From an uncultured Winogradskyella sp. (GTDB lineage: Bacteria; Bacteroidota; Bacteroidia; Flavobacteriales; Flavobacteriaceae), in contig NZ_CANMCZ010000001.1 in the NCBI RefSeq assembly GCF_947496485.1, forward strand, positions 1,669,596 through 1,733,595: a DNA stretch of 64,000 nt. Reading direction: 5' to 3'. Made by a program: the position numbers and the translations under genes. The notes under the pieces were generated by a model. That model did no database searches and was not told the origin of the DNA. It saw nothing but the letters and a program-made list of their open reading frames with translations. The number at the start of each line of letters is the position of its first letter. Position 1 is the stretch's first letter. Of the stretch, positions 53,025-62,191 are shown piece by piece.

Positions 53025-56000
53025 TTAATTACGAAACTCGGTTGGACTTTCTTTAAATTCTTCTTTAAAGACCTTGCTAAACCAATTAGGATCATTAAAT
53101 CCTGTAGAATATGCAATTTCTGACACAGATAAATCAGTTGTATTGAGTAGTTCTTTACCTTTTTCTAAGCGTACTTTTCTTATAAAAATAGCAGTACTTG
53201 TATTTGAAATGGCTTTTAACTTTCGGTATAATTGTGAGTCACTCATGACTAAAGATTTTGAAAGTTCAGTGGGACCAAAATTAGAATCATCTATATGTTG
53301 ATGAATGACATTTATAACCGAATTTAAAAAGATGAGATTCTTATCTGTTGTTTCTGTTTTCTTTTCTTCTTTTTGAACTATCGTATTTACCGCGTAAGAT
53401 TCTTGAAGTTTTTTACGTTTTGCAATAAGCATTTGTATGCGCAACTGTAACTCCTCTTTTTGAAATGGTTTAGTTAAATAAGCATCTGCACCACTAGAAA
53501 TTCCCTCAAATCTGTCCTCTTGCACAGCCTTTGAGGTGAGCATAATGATAGGTATGTGATTAGTGTTATTATTTGCTTGTAGTTTTCGAGTTAACTCAAA
53601 ACCATCCATAATAGGCATCATCACATCAGTTACTACAATATCTGGTATACTTTGTTTAGCCATGTCTAACCCTTCCTTACCATCTTTGGCAAAACTCACT
53701 TTATACTCTGGTCTAAGACAAGATGCAATATAACGTGCCATATCAGAATTGTCTTCTACTATAAGAACACTATTAGAATCTTCGTCCACAACAACATCAT
53801 TGAGTTGAGGTACTACAGTACCAACTGTCATTTGCCTTTGAATTTGAGAGATCTCTTTAGTTTCTGCATTGTTAGTGATTGGTAATGTAATAGTAAATGT
53901 AGTGCCTATGTTTAATTTAGATTTTACTTTAATAGAACCTTTAAATAACTCTACTAACTCTTTGGTTAATGCTAAACCAATTCCAGTACCTTGAGAGACT
54001 TTATGCTCTTTACTTTCAACCTGAAAAAAGCGATCGAAAATAAATTGGAGTTCTTCATCAGAAATTCCGAAGCCTTGATCTATAACTTCTATTTGAAGCA
54101 ATGATGAATTAAGTTTTTGTAGATTAATTTGCAATTCTGAATTTTCAGGAGAAAACTTAATAGCATTAGAAATAAGATTTGTTAATATTTGACGGATTTT
54201 TTCGGTATCAAAATCCATAACGATTTCATTGGGTTTGGCAATAAACTCTAAAACAACCCCTTTGTCTGAGGCAATGCTAGTAAAACTATCTACTATTTGG
54301 GATGTAAAAGCCACCACATCATTTTGTGTAAGATTAACACTGAGTTGCCCTTTTTCGAGCTTTGCTAAGTCTAGCATTTGATTAACTAAATCGAGAAGAT
54401 TATTACTATTTTGTTCAATAGTATTAAGTGATATTTCAACTTCATTCTTTCCAGAAAAGCGTTCTTTCAAATTCCCCAAATAACCTAATATAATAGTCAA
54501 TGGTGTTCTAAACTCATGCGTAATATTGGTAATAAATCTAGATTTTAAATCATCTAAGTCTTGAAGTCTTTTTGATTCTTGTCCTGCGATCTGACGTTGA
54601 AGACTTATTCTGTAAAACGCATATACAATACCTAAGAATAATAGTAAGTAAGATAAATAGGCCAAATTACTTTTATACCATGGAGGAATGACTTCAATTC
54701 TTAATTGCAGAGGAGATGTTTTCCAAACTTTATTTCTTGATTGTCCTTGTATTTGCAGCAAATGAGATCCTTTAGGTAAACTTAATAATTGAATTTCTCT
54801 AGAACCTCTCAATTCATTCCATTGATTATCGTTTAAAGCATATATAAACTGATTATTTTTGTTGGGTCTAAGATCTAAATCTGAAAAATTGATATAACAA
54901 GGAAAGTCTGTATGTCGTAGCGTAATTTCATTGGTTTTTGTGATGCTCTCTTGTATTATCTTATTATCTGTTAATGCGTTAATCTCTTTATCTTTTATTT
55001 TTAACGATGTAAATGTGAGATGTCCTGGTATGTCAAGTTGTGAAACCTTGCTTGGACTAAAAACATTAAAACCGTTAATTCCACCAACATAGATTTCGTC
55101 TTTATCCTTATTATAAAAATGTGCGCCAAGGTTAAACTCTGAGCTTTGAACACCATCTCCTTGGTTGTAGTTGGTAAATTGTCCTGTTGATTTATTGAAT
55201 CTGAATAGGCCACCATTAGTTGTAAGCCATAAGTTATTATTCAAATCTTCAGTAATGCTGTAGACAAAAGTGTTGGTTAATCCTTGCTCCTTACCAAAAC
55301 GTTTAAAAGTTTTGTTTTTGGGATTAAACTTGTTAAAACCATCCTGCGATGCAACCCATAAATTTTTATCTGTATCGTGCCATGTGTGTAAGGTTGTATT
55401 ACTGCTTAGACTAGTGGTATCACTTTTTTCACTGAAGTAATTTATAAACTTTGGTTTTTGATAATTAGCATCTTCAAATTGTAATGAATTTAACCCTTCC
55501 TCAGAGGTTATCCAATACCTTAAGTCCTTATCTTGAGACATGTTATATGTAAAATTAGAGCTGATTGAATTTGTATTGGGGTTAGCTTTATAATGCTCAA
55601 AAGTTATTGTATTGGTTTTTAGATTACCTGTAAATCTATTAATACCGCCACCATATGTCATAACCCAAACAGTACCTTCATGATCAACATATACGCCTCG
55701 CGTAGCATCAGAACTTAAGGAACTTGCATTGTCGCTATCGTGAAAAAAACTGATTATTTTTGGATACTCAGGGTCAAAGTTGGTTAGGTCAATCACTGAC
55801 ATTCCTTTAATGGTTGCTACCCATAAGTAGTTATTGTGATCGATAGCCATGGCTCTAATTACATTGAAGGCCAAAGCTTGATTTGTGTTTTCTTTTGTTA
55901 TGTAAGTGACCTCACCAGTGTTTTTAATACAGTTTATACCTTTACGTGTACCGACAAAAAGGTAGTCTTCATTTTTGCTAAATGATAAAATAAAGGCATT

Positions 56001-57050
56001 GTTAAGGGCAACATTAGAAGTTGTATTTACATTCTTAAATACGGGTTCTATCAATGTAACAACATCGAGATTATTAGTGCCTACCCAAAGTAAGTTACCA
56101 TCAGTATAGGTGTCATAAACTCTATTAGAAGTGATAGAATTGGCTAGCTTTTGCTCGCCTCTGTAGGGAGTTAATTGTTCAAATTGGAGTTGTTTTTCAT
56201 TGAATTTTTTAGCAATAAAAAGACCATTAAAAGTACCAATGTAAAAGGTGTCATTAAAAACATCAATAGATGCAATATTTAATTTTTCTTTGTCTTCAAT
56301 TTTTGAATCTAAAGTTATTCTAGAAAGTAGTTTTTGGTCTCTATTATAAAAAAACAATCCATCAGAAGTACCTAACCAGATATAATCTTCAAGCACATAC
56401 AGCGTATTAATAATGCCAACTGATTTACCAAGTTTAATTTCTTCGAAATTTACATTATTACTTAAAATATTGTCAGAAACAAATAAACGACCTTCTTGCG
56501 TACTTACATAGAGGCTATTGGCATATACAAAGGTTGCGTTAAACTGTAATTTTTCATCATTAATTGTAGTGATGGTTCTTGGATAATGATGTCCATTTTT
56601 ATAGTTAAAAATAACAATACCTTCATTTAACACTGTAGCGATGATAGTACCATCAGAAGTCTTAGAAAGGCTGCTGCAATTTCCTTTCTTTATTGAGGCT
56701 TCCCTAAAGCTATTTTTATAAGAATCATAAATTGAAATTCCGTTATCGTTTGTACCAATCCAAATGTTACCTTCATTGTCTTCTACCAGTGCATTAATGA
56801 AATTCCCGGAGATGGTTAAACTGTCCTTTTTCTTGTTTTTATAAACTGTAAATGACGTGCCATCAAATCTATTTAAACCATCTTGTGTGCCAAGCCATAG
56901 AAACCCATTAGAATCTTTTAATATTGTTCTTATAGTTTCTTGAGATATACCATCTTCTAATCCATAATGATAGAAGGTTAAATTTTGTGCTTTTAGAACA
57001 GATAGTTTGAAAACTATAACTAGTAAGCATAAAAAATAGCTATGTTTCAT
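53025..57050 (-). CDS. hybrid two-component system regulator (one-protein sensor and AraC regulator)
   Basis: A 1341-residue Bacteroidota-type HTCS. Domains in order: signal peptide, a periplasmic pair of seven-bladed propellers (about 20-690, repeated motifs such as GLWLGTQDGLNRFD-like LWLGTQDGLNRFDG and IWIGTNDNGISIYD), a Y_Y_Y domain (about 700-780), one TM helix (about 790-810), histidine kinase HisKA with NITHEFRTPL (His about 846), HATPase with NLISNAIKFS and GTGIGLAL, a receiver with DIVVTDVMMPIMDG (Asp about 1145) and a C-terminal AraC DNA-binding domain. Such proteins usually switch on glycan-use loci; none is nearby. Confidence 0.95.
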   Translation of the reverse strand: MKHSYFLCLLVIVFKLSVLKAQNLTFYHYGLEDGISQETIRTILKDSNGFLWLGTQDGLNRFDGTSFTVYKNKKKDSLTISGNFINALVEDNEGNIWIGTNDNGISIYDSYKNSFREASIKKGNCSSLSKTSDGTIIATVLNEGIVIFNYKNGHHYPRTITTINDEKLQFNATFVYANSLYVSTQEGRLFVSDNILSNNVNFEEIKLGKSVGIINTLYVLEDYIWLGTSDGLFFYNRDQKLLSRITLDSKIEDKEKLNIASIDVFNDTFYIGTFNGLFIAKKFNEKQLQFEQLTPYRGEQKLANSITSNRVYDTYTDGNLLWVGTNNLDVVTLIEPVFKNVNTTSNVALNNAFILSFSKNEDYLFVGTRKGINCIKNTGEVTYITKENTNQALAFNVIRAMAIDHNNYLWVATIKGMSVIDLTNFDPEYPKIISFFHDSDNASSLSSDATRGVYVDHEGTVWVMTYGGGINRFTGNLKTNTITFEHYKANPNTNSISSNFTYNMSQDKDLRYWITSEEGLNSLQFEDANYQKPKFINYFSEKSDTTSLSSNTTLHTWHDTDKNLWVASQDGFNKFNPKNKTFKRFGKEQGLTNTFVYSITEDLNNNLWLTTNGGLFRFNKSTGQFTNYNQGDGVQSSEFNLGAHFYNKDKDEIYVGGINGFNVFSPSKVSQLDIPGHLTFTSLKIKDKEINALTDNKIIQESITKTNEITLRHTDFPCYINFSDLDLRPNKNNQFIYALNDNQWNELRGSREIQLLSLPKGSHLLQIQGQSRNKVWKTSPLQLRIEVIPPWYKSNLAYLSYLLLFLGIVYAFYRISLQRQIAGQESKRLQDLDDLKSRFITNITHEFRTPLTIILGYLGNLKERFSGKNEVEISLNTIEQNSNNLLDLVNQMLDLAKLEKGQLSVNLTQNDVVAFTSQIVDSFTSIASDKGVVLEFIAKPNEIVMDFDTEKIRQILTNLISNAIKFSPENSELQINLQKLNSSLLQIEVIDQGFGISDEELQFIFDRFFQVESKEHKVSQGTGIGLALTKELVELFKGSIKVKSKLNIGTTFTITLPITNNAETKEISQIQRQMTVGTVVPQLNDVVVDEDSNSVLIVEDNSDMARYIASCLRPEYKVSFAKDGKEGLDMAKQSIPDIVVTDVMMPIMDGFELTRKLQANNNTNHIPIIMLTSKAVQEDRFEGISSGADAYLTKPFQKEELQLRIQMLIAKRKKLQESYAVNTIVQKEEKKTETTDKNLIFLNSVINVIHQHIDDSNFGPTELSKSLVMSDSQLYRKLKAISNTSTAIFIRKVRLEKGKELLNTTDLSVSEIAYSTGFNDPNWFSKVFKEEFKESPTEFRN

Positions 57051-57178
57051 TGAATTAATGGCTCATTATTTATGATTAAAAATACAATAAAATTATTTTA
57101 AAAGTATGTAAAAGTTTTTTTCAATAACAACCTTATTTTTCAGCAACAGTAAGACTTTTCAATGATAAATCAAAAGCG

Positions 57179-57186
57179 TATTTTTG
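57179..57186 (+). promoter_or_regulatory. -7 box for the isoaspartyl peptidase gene
   Basis: TATTTTTG fits TAnnTTTG; the predicted start near 57190 gives a 20-base leader. TTTC 18 bases upstream is a poor -33. Confidence 0.4.
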
Positions 57187-57209
57187 AATTCCAAAAATCA
57201 AATTTGTAA

Positions 57210-58142
57210 ATGAAAACATTTTCAATTGCCATACATGGTGGAGCAGGAACCTTAATTAAAGGACTAATGACTCAAGAATTAGAGGTACAGTATAAAAACG
57301 CTTTAAAAAGAGCAAGAGATGCTGGTTACGAAATTCTAAAAAATGGTGGCACTGCTATAGATGCGGTTGAAATATCAGTTAAACTTTTAGAAGACTCACC
57401 TTTATTTAACGCAGGAAAAGGAAGTGTTTTTACAGCAGAAGGCACACATGAAATGGATGCAGCGATAATGGAAGGGAAAAATCTTGAAGCAGGAGCAGTA
57501 TCTTTAATTACTGGAATTAAAAACCCAGTGTCCTTAGCTCGTGATGTTATGGAGAAAAGTTATCACGTATTTTTAGCAGGAGATGGTGCTATGAACTTTG
57601 CAAAAGATCAGAACTATGATTTAGAAGACCCAGATTATTTTTATGATGAGGTACGTTATAAGCAATGGCAAGGTATAAAGGATAGTAATTCATTTCAATT
57701 AGATCATAGCGTAAAAAAAGATGGTAAATTTGGAACCGTTGGAGCGGTAGCATGTGATCATGAAGGTAATATTGCCGCAGCTACTTCAACTGGAGGCATG
57801 ACCAATAAAAAATGGGGAAGAGTTGGTGATTCGCCAATGATTGGTGCTGGTAATTATGCAAATAATAAAACTTGTGCTGTCAGTTGTACTGGAAGTGGTG
57901 AGTTTTTTATAAGAGGTGTTGTTGCCTACGATGTGTCTTGTTTAATGGAATACAAAGGATTGTCTCTAGAGGAAGCATCTAATGAAGTAATAAATAAGCG
58001 CATCCTTGAAATAAAAGGAGATGGTGGCTTAATCGCTGTCGATGCTAATGGTAATATTGCAATGCCTTTTAACACAGAAGGTATGTATCGTGCTAGTAAA
58101 TCTTCAAATGGAATCGAGACAATTTCTATATATAAAGATTAG
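57210..58142 (+). CDS. isoaspartyl peptidase/L-asparaginase (IaaA type)
   Basis: A 310-residue Ntn hydrolase that self-cleaves before Thr176 (DGKFGTVGAVACD). Other family parts are SIAIHGGAGTL at the start, GGTAIDAVE, the ammonia/aspartate-binding region STGGMTNKKWGRVGDSPMIG and the C-terminal NTEGMYRAS. It splits beta-aspartyl dipeptides; in a cyanophycin pathway it cleaves beta-Asp-Arg to Asp and Arg. Its stop overlaps the convergent cyanophycinase gene by four bases. Confidence 0.93.
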   Translation: MKTFSIAIHGGAGTLIKGLMTQELEVQYKNALKRARDAGYEILKNGGTAIDAVEISVKLLEDSPLFNAGKGSVFTAEGTHEMDAAIMEGKNLEAGAVSLITGIKNPVSLARDVMEKSYHVFLAGDGAMNFAKDQNYDLEDPDYFYDEVRYKQWQGIKDSNSFQLDHSVKKDGKFGTVGAVACDHEGNIAAATSTGGMTNKKWGRVGDSPMIGAGNYANNKTCAVSCTGSGEFFIRGVVAYDVSCLMEYKGLSLEEASNEVINKRILEIKGDGGLIAVDANGNIAMPFNTEGMYRASKSSNGIETISIYKD

Positions 58143-59002
58143 ATAAAAGGCGCTTCAATAGGTAATACGTCCACTTTTCTATTTCTAATATCATACTTAT
58201 CACCATTAGACAATACATGGACAGTAAGATTTGCCATAGTCATAGGCGTACCTTCTTGCAATATTTTTTCATTATTATGAGTAAGCGTATTACCATCAAA
58301 AACGATTACCATTCCAGAACCAATTACGGTACATTCGTTACCATTTTTAATAATCATACCTGTGTCTTCAGCAAGACCAAATCCAATAAGATTTGGAAAC
58401 TTTGCTACAGCTTCTGATTGTCTTCCAAAACGACCACGACGGATAAAATGTGTATCAATCATTAATTCAGGTATCAATCCTAGCCCTTTATACATATTCA
58501 CTGCTCCTTTAATAAAGGATTCAGATGCACTTCCACCAGCAATCATTTCATTTGCCATTGCCATAGCACCAGCACTAGTGCCGGCAATAACAAAGCCTTC
58601 TTCATTCTTGTAGCGTTCTACTAAAATAGTGTGAATTGAAGTGCCACCTATCTTATCTGTAATTTTAGATTGATCTCCTCCAGAAAACATCACACAATTA
58701 GCATTTTTAATAAGACTAATAGCTTGCTCAGTTTCCGAATCTTCTTTAGAGCGAATATCTAAAACATCTACATTTTTACAGCCTAAAGTAGAAAATGCAG
58801 TCAAATAATTTTCACCAACTTCAACAGGAATGCTAGATGCTGTAGGAATTACTACAATATTAGAATCTATTCCGCCAGCTTCTTTTACAACGTGATATAA
58901 AATACCTTCCTCAATAAATTCCAAAGTGTACATTTCATCTGCTTCAATACCTTTATCTTCATTTCCTCCAATAGGTATTAAAGTTCCCTTAATCTCGTGC
59001 AT
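58139..59002 (-). CDS. cphB: cyanophycinase
   Basis: A 287-residue serine exopeptidase of the S51 type. The nucleophile is Ser143 in IAGTSAGAMAMAN, and family motifs GTLIPIGGNEDKG at the start, VMFSGGDQSKI and DTHFIRRGRFGR are present. It releases beta-Asp-Arg dipeptides from cyanophycin; there is no signal peptide, so it acts on intracellular granules. It is divergent from cphA, with 95 bases between the starts. Confidence 0.94.
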   Translation of the reverse strand: MHEIKGTLIPIGGNEDKGIEADEMYTLEFIEEGILYHVVKEAGGIDSNIVVIPTASSIPVEVGENYLTAFSTLGCKNVDVLDIRSKEDSETEQAISLIKNANCVMFSGGDQSKITDKIGGTSIHTILVERYKNEEGFVIAGTSAGAMAMANEMIAGGSASESFIKGAVNMYKGLGLIPELMIDTHFIRRGRFGRQSEAVAKFPNLIGFGLAEDTGMIIKNGNECTVIGSGMVIVFDGNTLTHNNEKILQEGTPMTMANLTVHVLSNGDKYDIRNRKVDVLPIEAPFI

Positions 59003-59025
59003 AATTTTAGTCTAAAAATATTGCT

Positions 59026-59033
59026 CAAAAATA
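59026..59033 (-). promoter_or_regulatory. -7 box for cyanophycinase
   Basis: TATTTTTG on the minus strand fits TAnnTTTG; the predicted start near 59022 leaves a 20-base leader. No clear -33 box. Confidence 0.4.
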
Positions 59034-59097
59034 AGCCAAATTTTCTATTGAAAAATACTATATTTATAATCTTTCACTAACAAAAAAACCAACCATA

Positions 59098-61737
59098 ATG
59101 GAGATAAGAAGTATTAATGCCATGCGAGGACCAAATTATTGGTCTGTACGAAGACACAAGTTAATTGTAATGGTTTTAGACCTTCAGGAGATGGAGGAAT
59201 TACCATCTAATAAAATAGATGGTTTCCCAGAGCGATTAAAAGGAATGTTTCCGAGCATGTATTCGCATCGCTGCTCTGAAGGCTGTGAAGGTGGGTTTTT
59301 TATGCGTGTAGATGAAGGTACCTGGATGGGTCATGTTATAGAACATATCGCCTTAGAAATTCAGACACTTGCTGGAATGGATACAGGTTTTGGTCGAACC
59401 AGAGGCTATGGCGAACATGGTGTTTATAATGTCGTGTTTTCTTATATGGAAGAATCCGTTGGACGATATGCTGCTAAATCGGCTGTAAGAATTTGTGAAG
59501 CTTTAATTGCCGGTAAAGAATATGATTTGGCAGAAGATATTCAAGAAATGCGAGAACTTCGTGAAGCTGACCGCTTAGGACCAAGTACTGGTTCTATTGT
59601 AGCTGAAGCAGAAGCAAGAGGTATTCCTTGGATAAGACTTAATAAATACTCTTTATGCCAATTAGGTTACGGAGCTAATCAAAAACGAATTCAAGCAACT
59701 GTCACCAGTGAAACGAGCAGTATTGGTGTAGAGTTGGCTTGTGATAAAGAAGATACGAAGTACTTATTAGAACAAGCTGAAGTTGAGGTGCCTCGTGGTG
59801 ATATTATTCGCAGAGAGCGTAGTTTAGAAGAAGCTTGTCGTTATGTAGGTTTCCCTTTAGTAATTAAGCCTATTGATGGCAATCATGGTCGTGGAATTAC
59901 TGTAGATATAAATAATTATGATGATGCTTTAGTTGCATTTCATCATGCTAAAGACAGTTCTAAAAGTGGTGCCATTATTGTTGAAAAATTTATTGTAGGT
60001 GATGATTATAGATTATTGGTTATTAATAACCAGTTAGTCGCTGGTGCTATTAGAACGCCTGCACATGTTATTGGTGATGGTGAATCAACAGTACAAGAAC
60101 TTATAGATAAAGTAAATAGTGATCCACGTCGTGGCTTTGGTCATGAAAATGTACTAACGCAAATCACAGTCAATGAATTAACCAAAACCATTATTAAAGA
60201 TGCTGGTTATTCTTTAGAATCTATCATAGCGGAAGGAGAGCGCTTAATTTTAAAAGATACTGCAAACTTGAGTACTGGTGGAACAGCTGAAGATATTACA
60301 GATATAATACATCCTGCTAACGTAAGTATGGCTGAGCGTATTTCAAAAATTATTGATTTGGATATTTGCGGTATTGACATCATGACTACTGATATATCTA
60401 AACCCTTATCTGAAACAGGTGGAGCAGTATTAGAAGTAAATGCTGGTCCAGGCTTTAGAATGCACTTGGCACCAACATCTGGTTTGCCAAGAAATGTGGC
60501 AGCACCAGTTATTGATAAACTCTTTCCAATAAAAGGAGAAACTGGACGTATTCCTATAATTGCCATTACAGGTACAAATGGAAAAACAACAACATCTCGA
60601 CTAGTATCTCATATTGCAAAAATGAACGGATATCGCGTCGGTTATACCACAAGTGACGGAGTTTATATTCAAAATAGGTTGCTCATGACAGGGGATTGTA
60701 CAGGACCTGCAAGTGCAGAATTTGTACTTAAAGATCCGACAGTGAACTTTGCTGTATTAGAATGTGCAAGAGGTGGACTTTTAAGAGCTGGTTTAGGATT
60801 TAAAAAATGTGATGTTGCTATTGTGACTAACGTGGCAGCAGACCATTTAGGTCTAAAAGGTATTCATACTATTGAGCAATTGGCTAAAGTAAAAGGCGTT
60901 GTTCCAGAAACGGTGTTACCAGATGGTTATGCTATTTTAAATGCAGATGATGACTTGGTTTACGATATGCGTCGAAGTCTTGATTGCAATGTCGCCTTAT
61001 TTTCTATGGATGAAAATAATCCAAGAATAAAAGCCTTACAACGCCTTAATGGTATTACTGCTGTTTACGAAAATGGTTATGTAACTATTTGTAGAGGAGA
61101 GTGGAAGATGCGTTTAATGAAAGCCGAAAACATTCCATTGACCTACGGTGGAAAAGCAAAATTCATGATTCAAAATGTATTGGCAGGAATTTTAGCAGCA
61201 CATGTACAAGGCATTAGTATAGAAGATATGAAAGCAGGTTTAGAAACCTTTATTCCGTCTGCAACACAAACACCAGGACGCTTAAATTTATTTGAATTCA
61301 ATGACTTTAGTATTTTACTAGATTACGCACATAATGCAGCAGGAATGAGAGCGCTTCAAAAATTTACAGATGAATTAGATGCAACTGTAAAAGTTGGAAT
61401 CATAGCTGGTATTGGTGACAGACGTGTTGAGGATAATAATGAAATGGGAAGCATAGCCGCAGAAATGTTTGATGAAATTATTATCCGCCAGGACAAACGC
61501 TTACGAGGAAAAACTGAAGAAGAGCTTATTAAAATGCTTAATGATGGTATCAAAATGAAAGATCCTAATAAGAAAACTACAATTATCCCTTCAGAGAGTG
61601 AAGCGATTAAATATGCAGTTAAAAATGCAGTAAAAGGATCACTTATTATATTGTGTAGTGATGTGATTCCAGATGCCTTAGATCTGGTAAAAGAATTAAA
61701 GGAAATGGAATCTAAAGGAGAATTAAATTTAGTCTAA
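59098..61737 (+). CDS. cphA: cyanophycin synthetase
   Basis: An 879-residue non-ribosomal polymerase that adds Asp to the backbone and Arg to its side chain. Domains: N-terminal primer-binding domain (1-160), ATP-grasp domain (about 200-475, PLVIKPIDGNHGRGITVDI-like VIKPIDGNHGRGI, EVNAGPGFRMH) for Asp addition and a Mur-ligase-like domain with P-loop GTNGKTTTSR at 492 for Arg addition. Full length suggests an active enzyme. A two-way terminator follows. CphA1-type rather than CphA2 is likely because both ATP sites look intact. Confidence 0.96.
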   Translation: MEIRSINAMRGPNYWSVRRHKLIVMVLDLQEMEELPSNKIDGFPERLKGMFPSMYSHRCSEGCEGGFFMRVDEGTWMGHVIEHIALEIQTLAGMDTGFGRTRGYGEHGVYNVVFSYMEESVGRYAAKSAVRICEALIAGKEYDLAEDIQEMRELREADRLGPSTGSIVAEAEARGIPWIRLNKYSLCQLGYGANQKRIQATVTSETSSIGVELACDKEDTKYLLEQAEVEVPRGDIIRRERSLEEACRYVGFPLVIKPIDGNHGRGITVDINNYDDALVAFHHAKDSSKSGAIIVEKFIVGDDYRLLVINNQLVAGAIRTPAHVIGDGESTVQELIDKVNSDPRRGFGHENVLTQITVNELTKTIIKDAGYSLESIIAEGERLILKDTANLSTGGTAEDITDIIHPANVSMAERISKIIDLDICGIDIMTTDISKPLSETGGAVLEVNAGPGFRMHLAPTSGLPRNVAAPVIDKLFPIKGETGRIPIIAITGTNGKTTTSRLVSHIAKMNGYRVGYTTSDGVYIQNRLLMTGDCTGPASAEFVLKDPTVNFAVLECARGGLLRAGLGFKKCDVAIVTNVAADHLGLKGIHTIEQLAKVKGVVPETVLPDGYAILNADDDLVYDMRRSLDCNVALFSMDENNPRIKALQRLNGITAVYENGYVTICRGEWKMRLMKAENIPLTYGGKAKFMIQNVLAGILAAHVQGISIEDMKAGLETFIPSATQTPGRLNLFEFNDFSILLDYAHNAAGMRALQKFTDELDATVKVGIIAGIGDRRVEDNNEMGSIAAEMFDEIIIRQDKRLRGKTEEELIKMLNDGIKMKDPNKKTTIIPSESEAIKYAVKNAVKGSLIILCSDVIPDALDLVKELKEMESKGELNLV

Positions 61738-61743
61738 AAGAAA

Positions 61744-61771
61744 AAAAGCCGAAACTCACGTTTCGGCTTTT
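61744..61771. terminator. two-way terminator after cphA
   Basis: A 12-bp perfect stem AAAAGCCGAAAC (61744-61755) and GTTTCGGCTTTT (61760-61771) with a 4-base loop and A/T runs on both sides. It serves cphA on the plus strand and the small secreted gene on the minus strand. Confidence 0.9.
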
Positions 61772-61787
61772 CTATATATCATTTAGC

Positions 61788-62021
61788 TTAGCAAAGCTTT
61801 TTAGTCTTAACTCTAATCTGAAGACTTTTTCTATAAGCTTTAATACTAATAATTTCGTTACTTTTTTTGCGATTCATTTTTAATACCTTAGCCTTAACTT
61901 TAGCAGAAACACTTACTTTGGTAGCTTCAGGTTTTACAATTTCGTTATTAACAACATCTTGCTGTGCAAATCCTGTAAGAGACACAATTAGAAATAATAT
62001 TAAGACTATACCTTTTTTCAT
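61788..62021 (-). CDS. small basic secreted protein, function unknown
   Basis: A 77-residue protein with a clear Sec signal (MKKGIVLILFLIVSLTGFAQ). The mature part is strongly basic (about 16 Lys/Arg in 57 residues, VSAKVKAKVLKMNRKKSN) and ends with a lone Cys (KTKKLC). It might bind nucleic acid, polysaccharide or anionic lipid, but no family is recognised. Faces cphA across a shared terminator. Confidence 0.65.
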   Translation of the reverse strand: MKKGIVLILFLIVSLTGFAQQDVVNNEIVKPEATKVSVSAKVKAKVLKMNRKKSNEIISIKAYRKSLQIRVKTKKLC

Positions 62022-62191
62022 AATTATTGAGGGATTTGTTTAACTTCGAAACAAAGAAACGTTAGATATTTAGTTTGAATGAAAAATTTGGACAAAACAA
62101 GTTGATAAATAGATAACTGACATTTGTTAGTAAAAAACATCGACGAACTACACTAAAATAGCTTTAAGCCTAGTAAAAACAGAAGATATAA

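Noticed and set aside
60207..60566. 119-codon frame on the minus strand inside cphA
   Set aside because: Shadow of the conserved ATP-grasp coding region.
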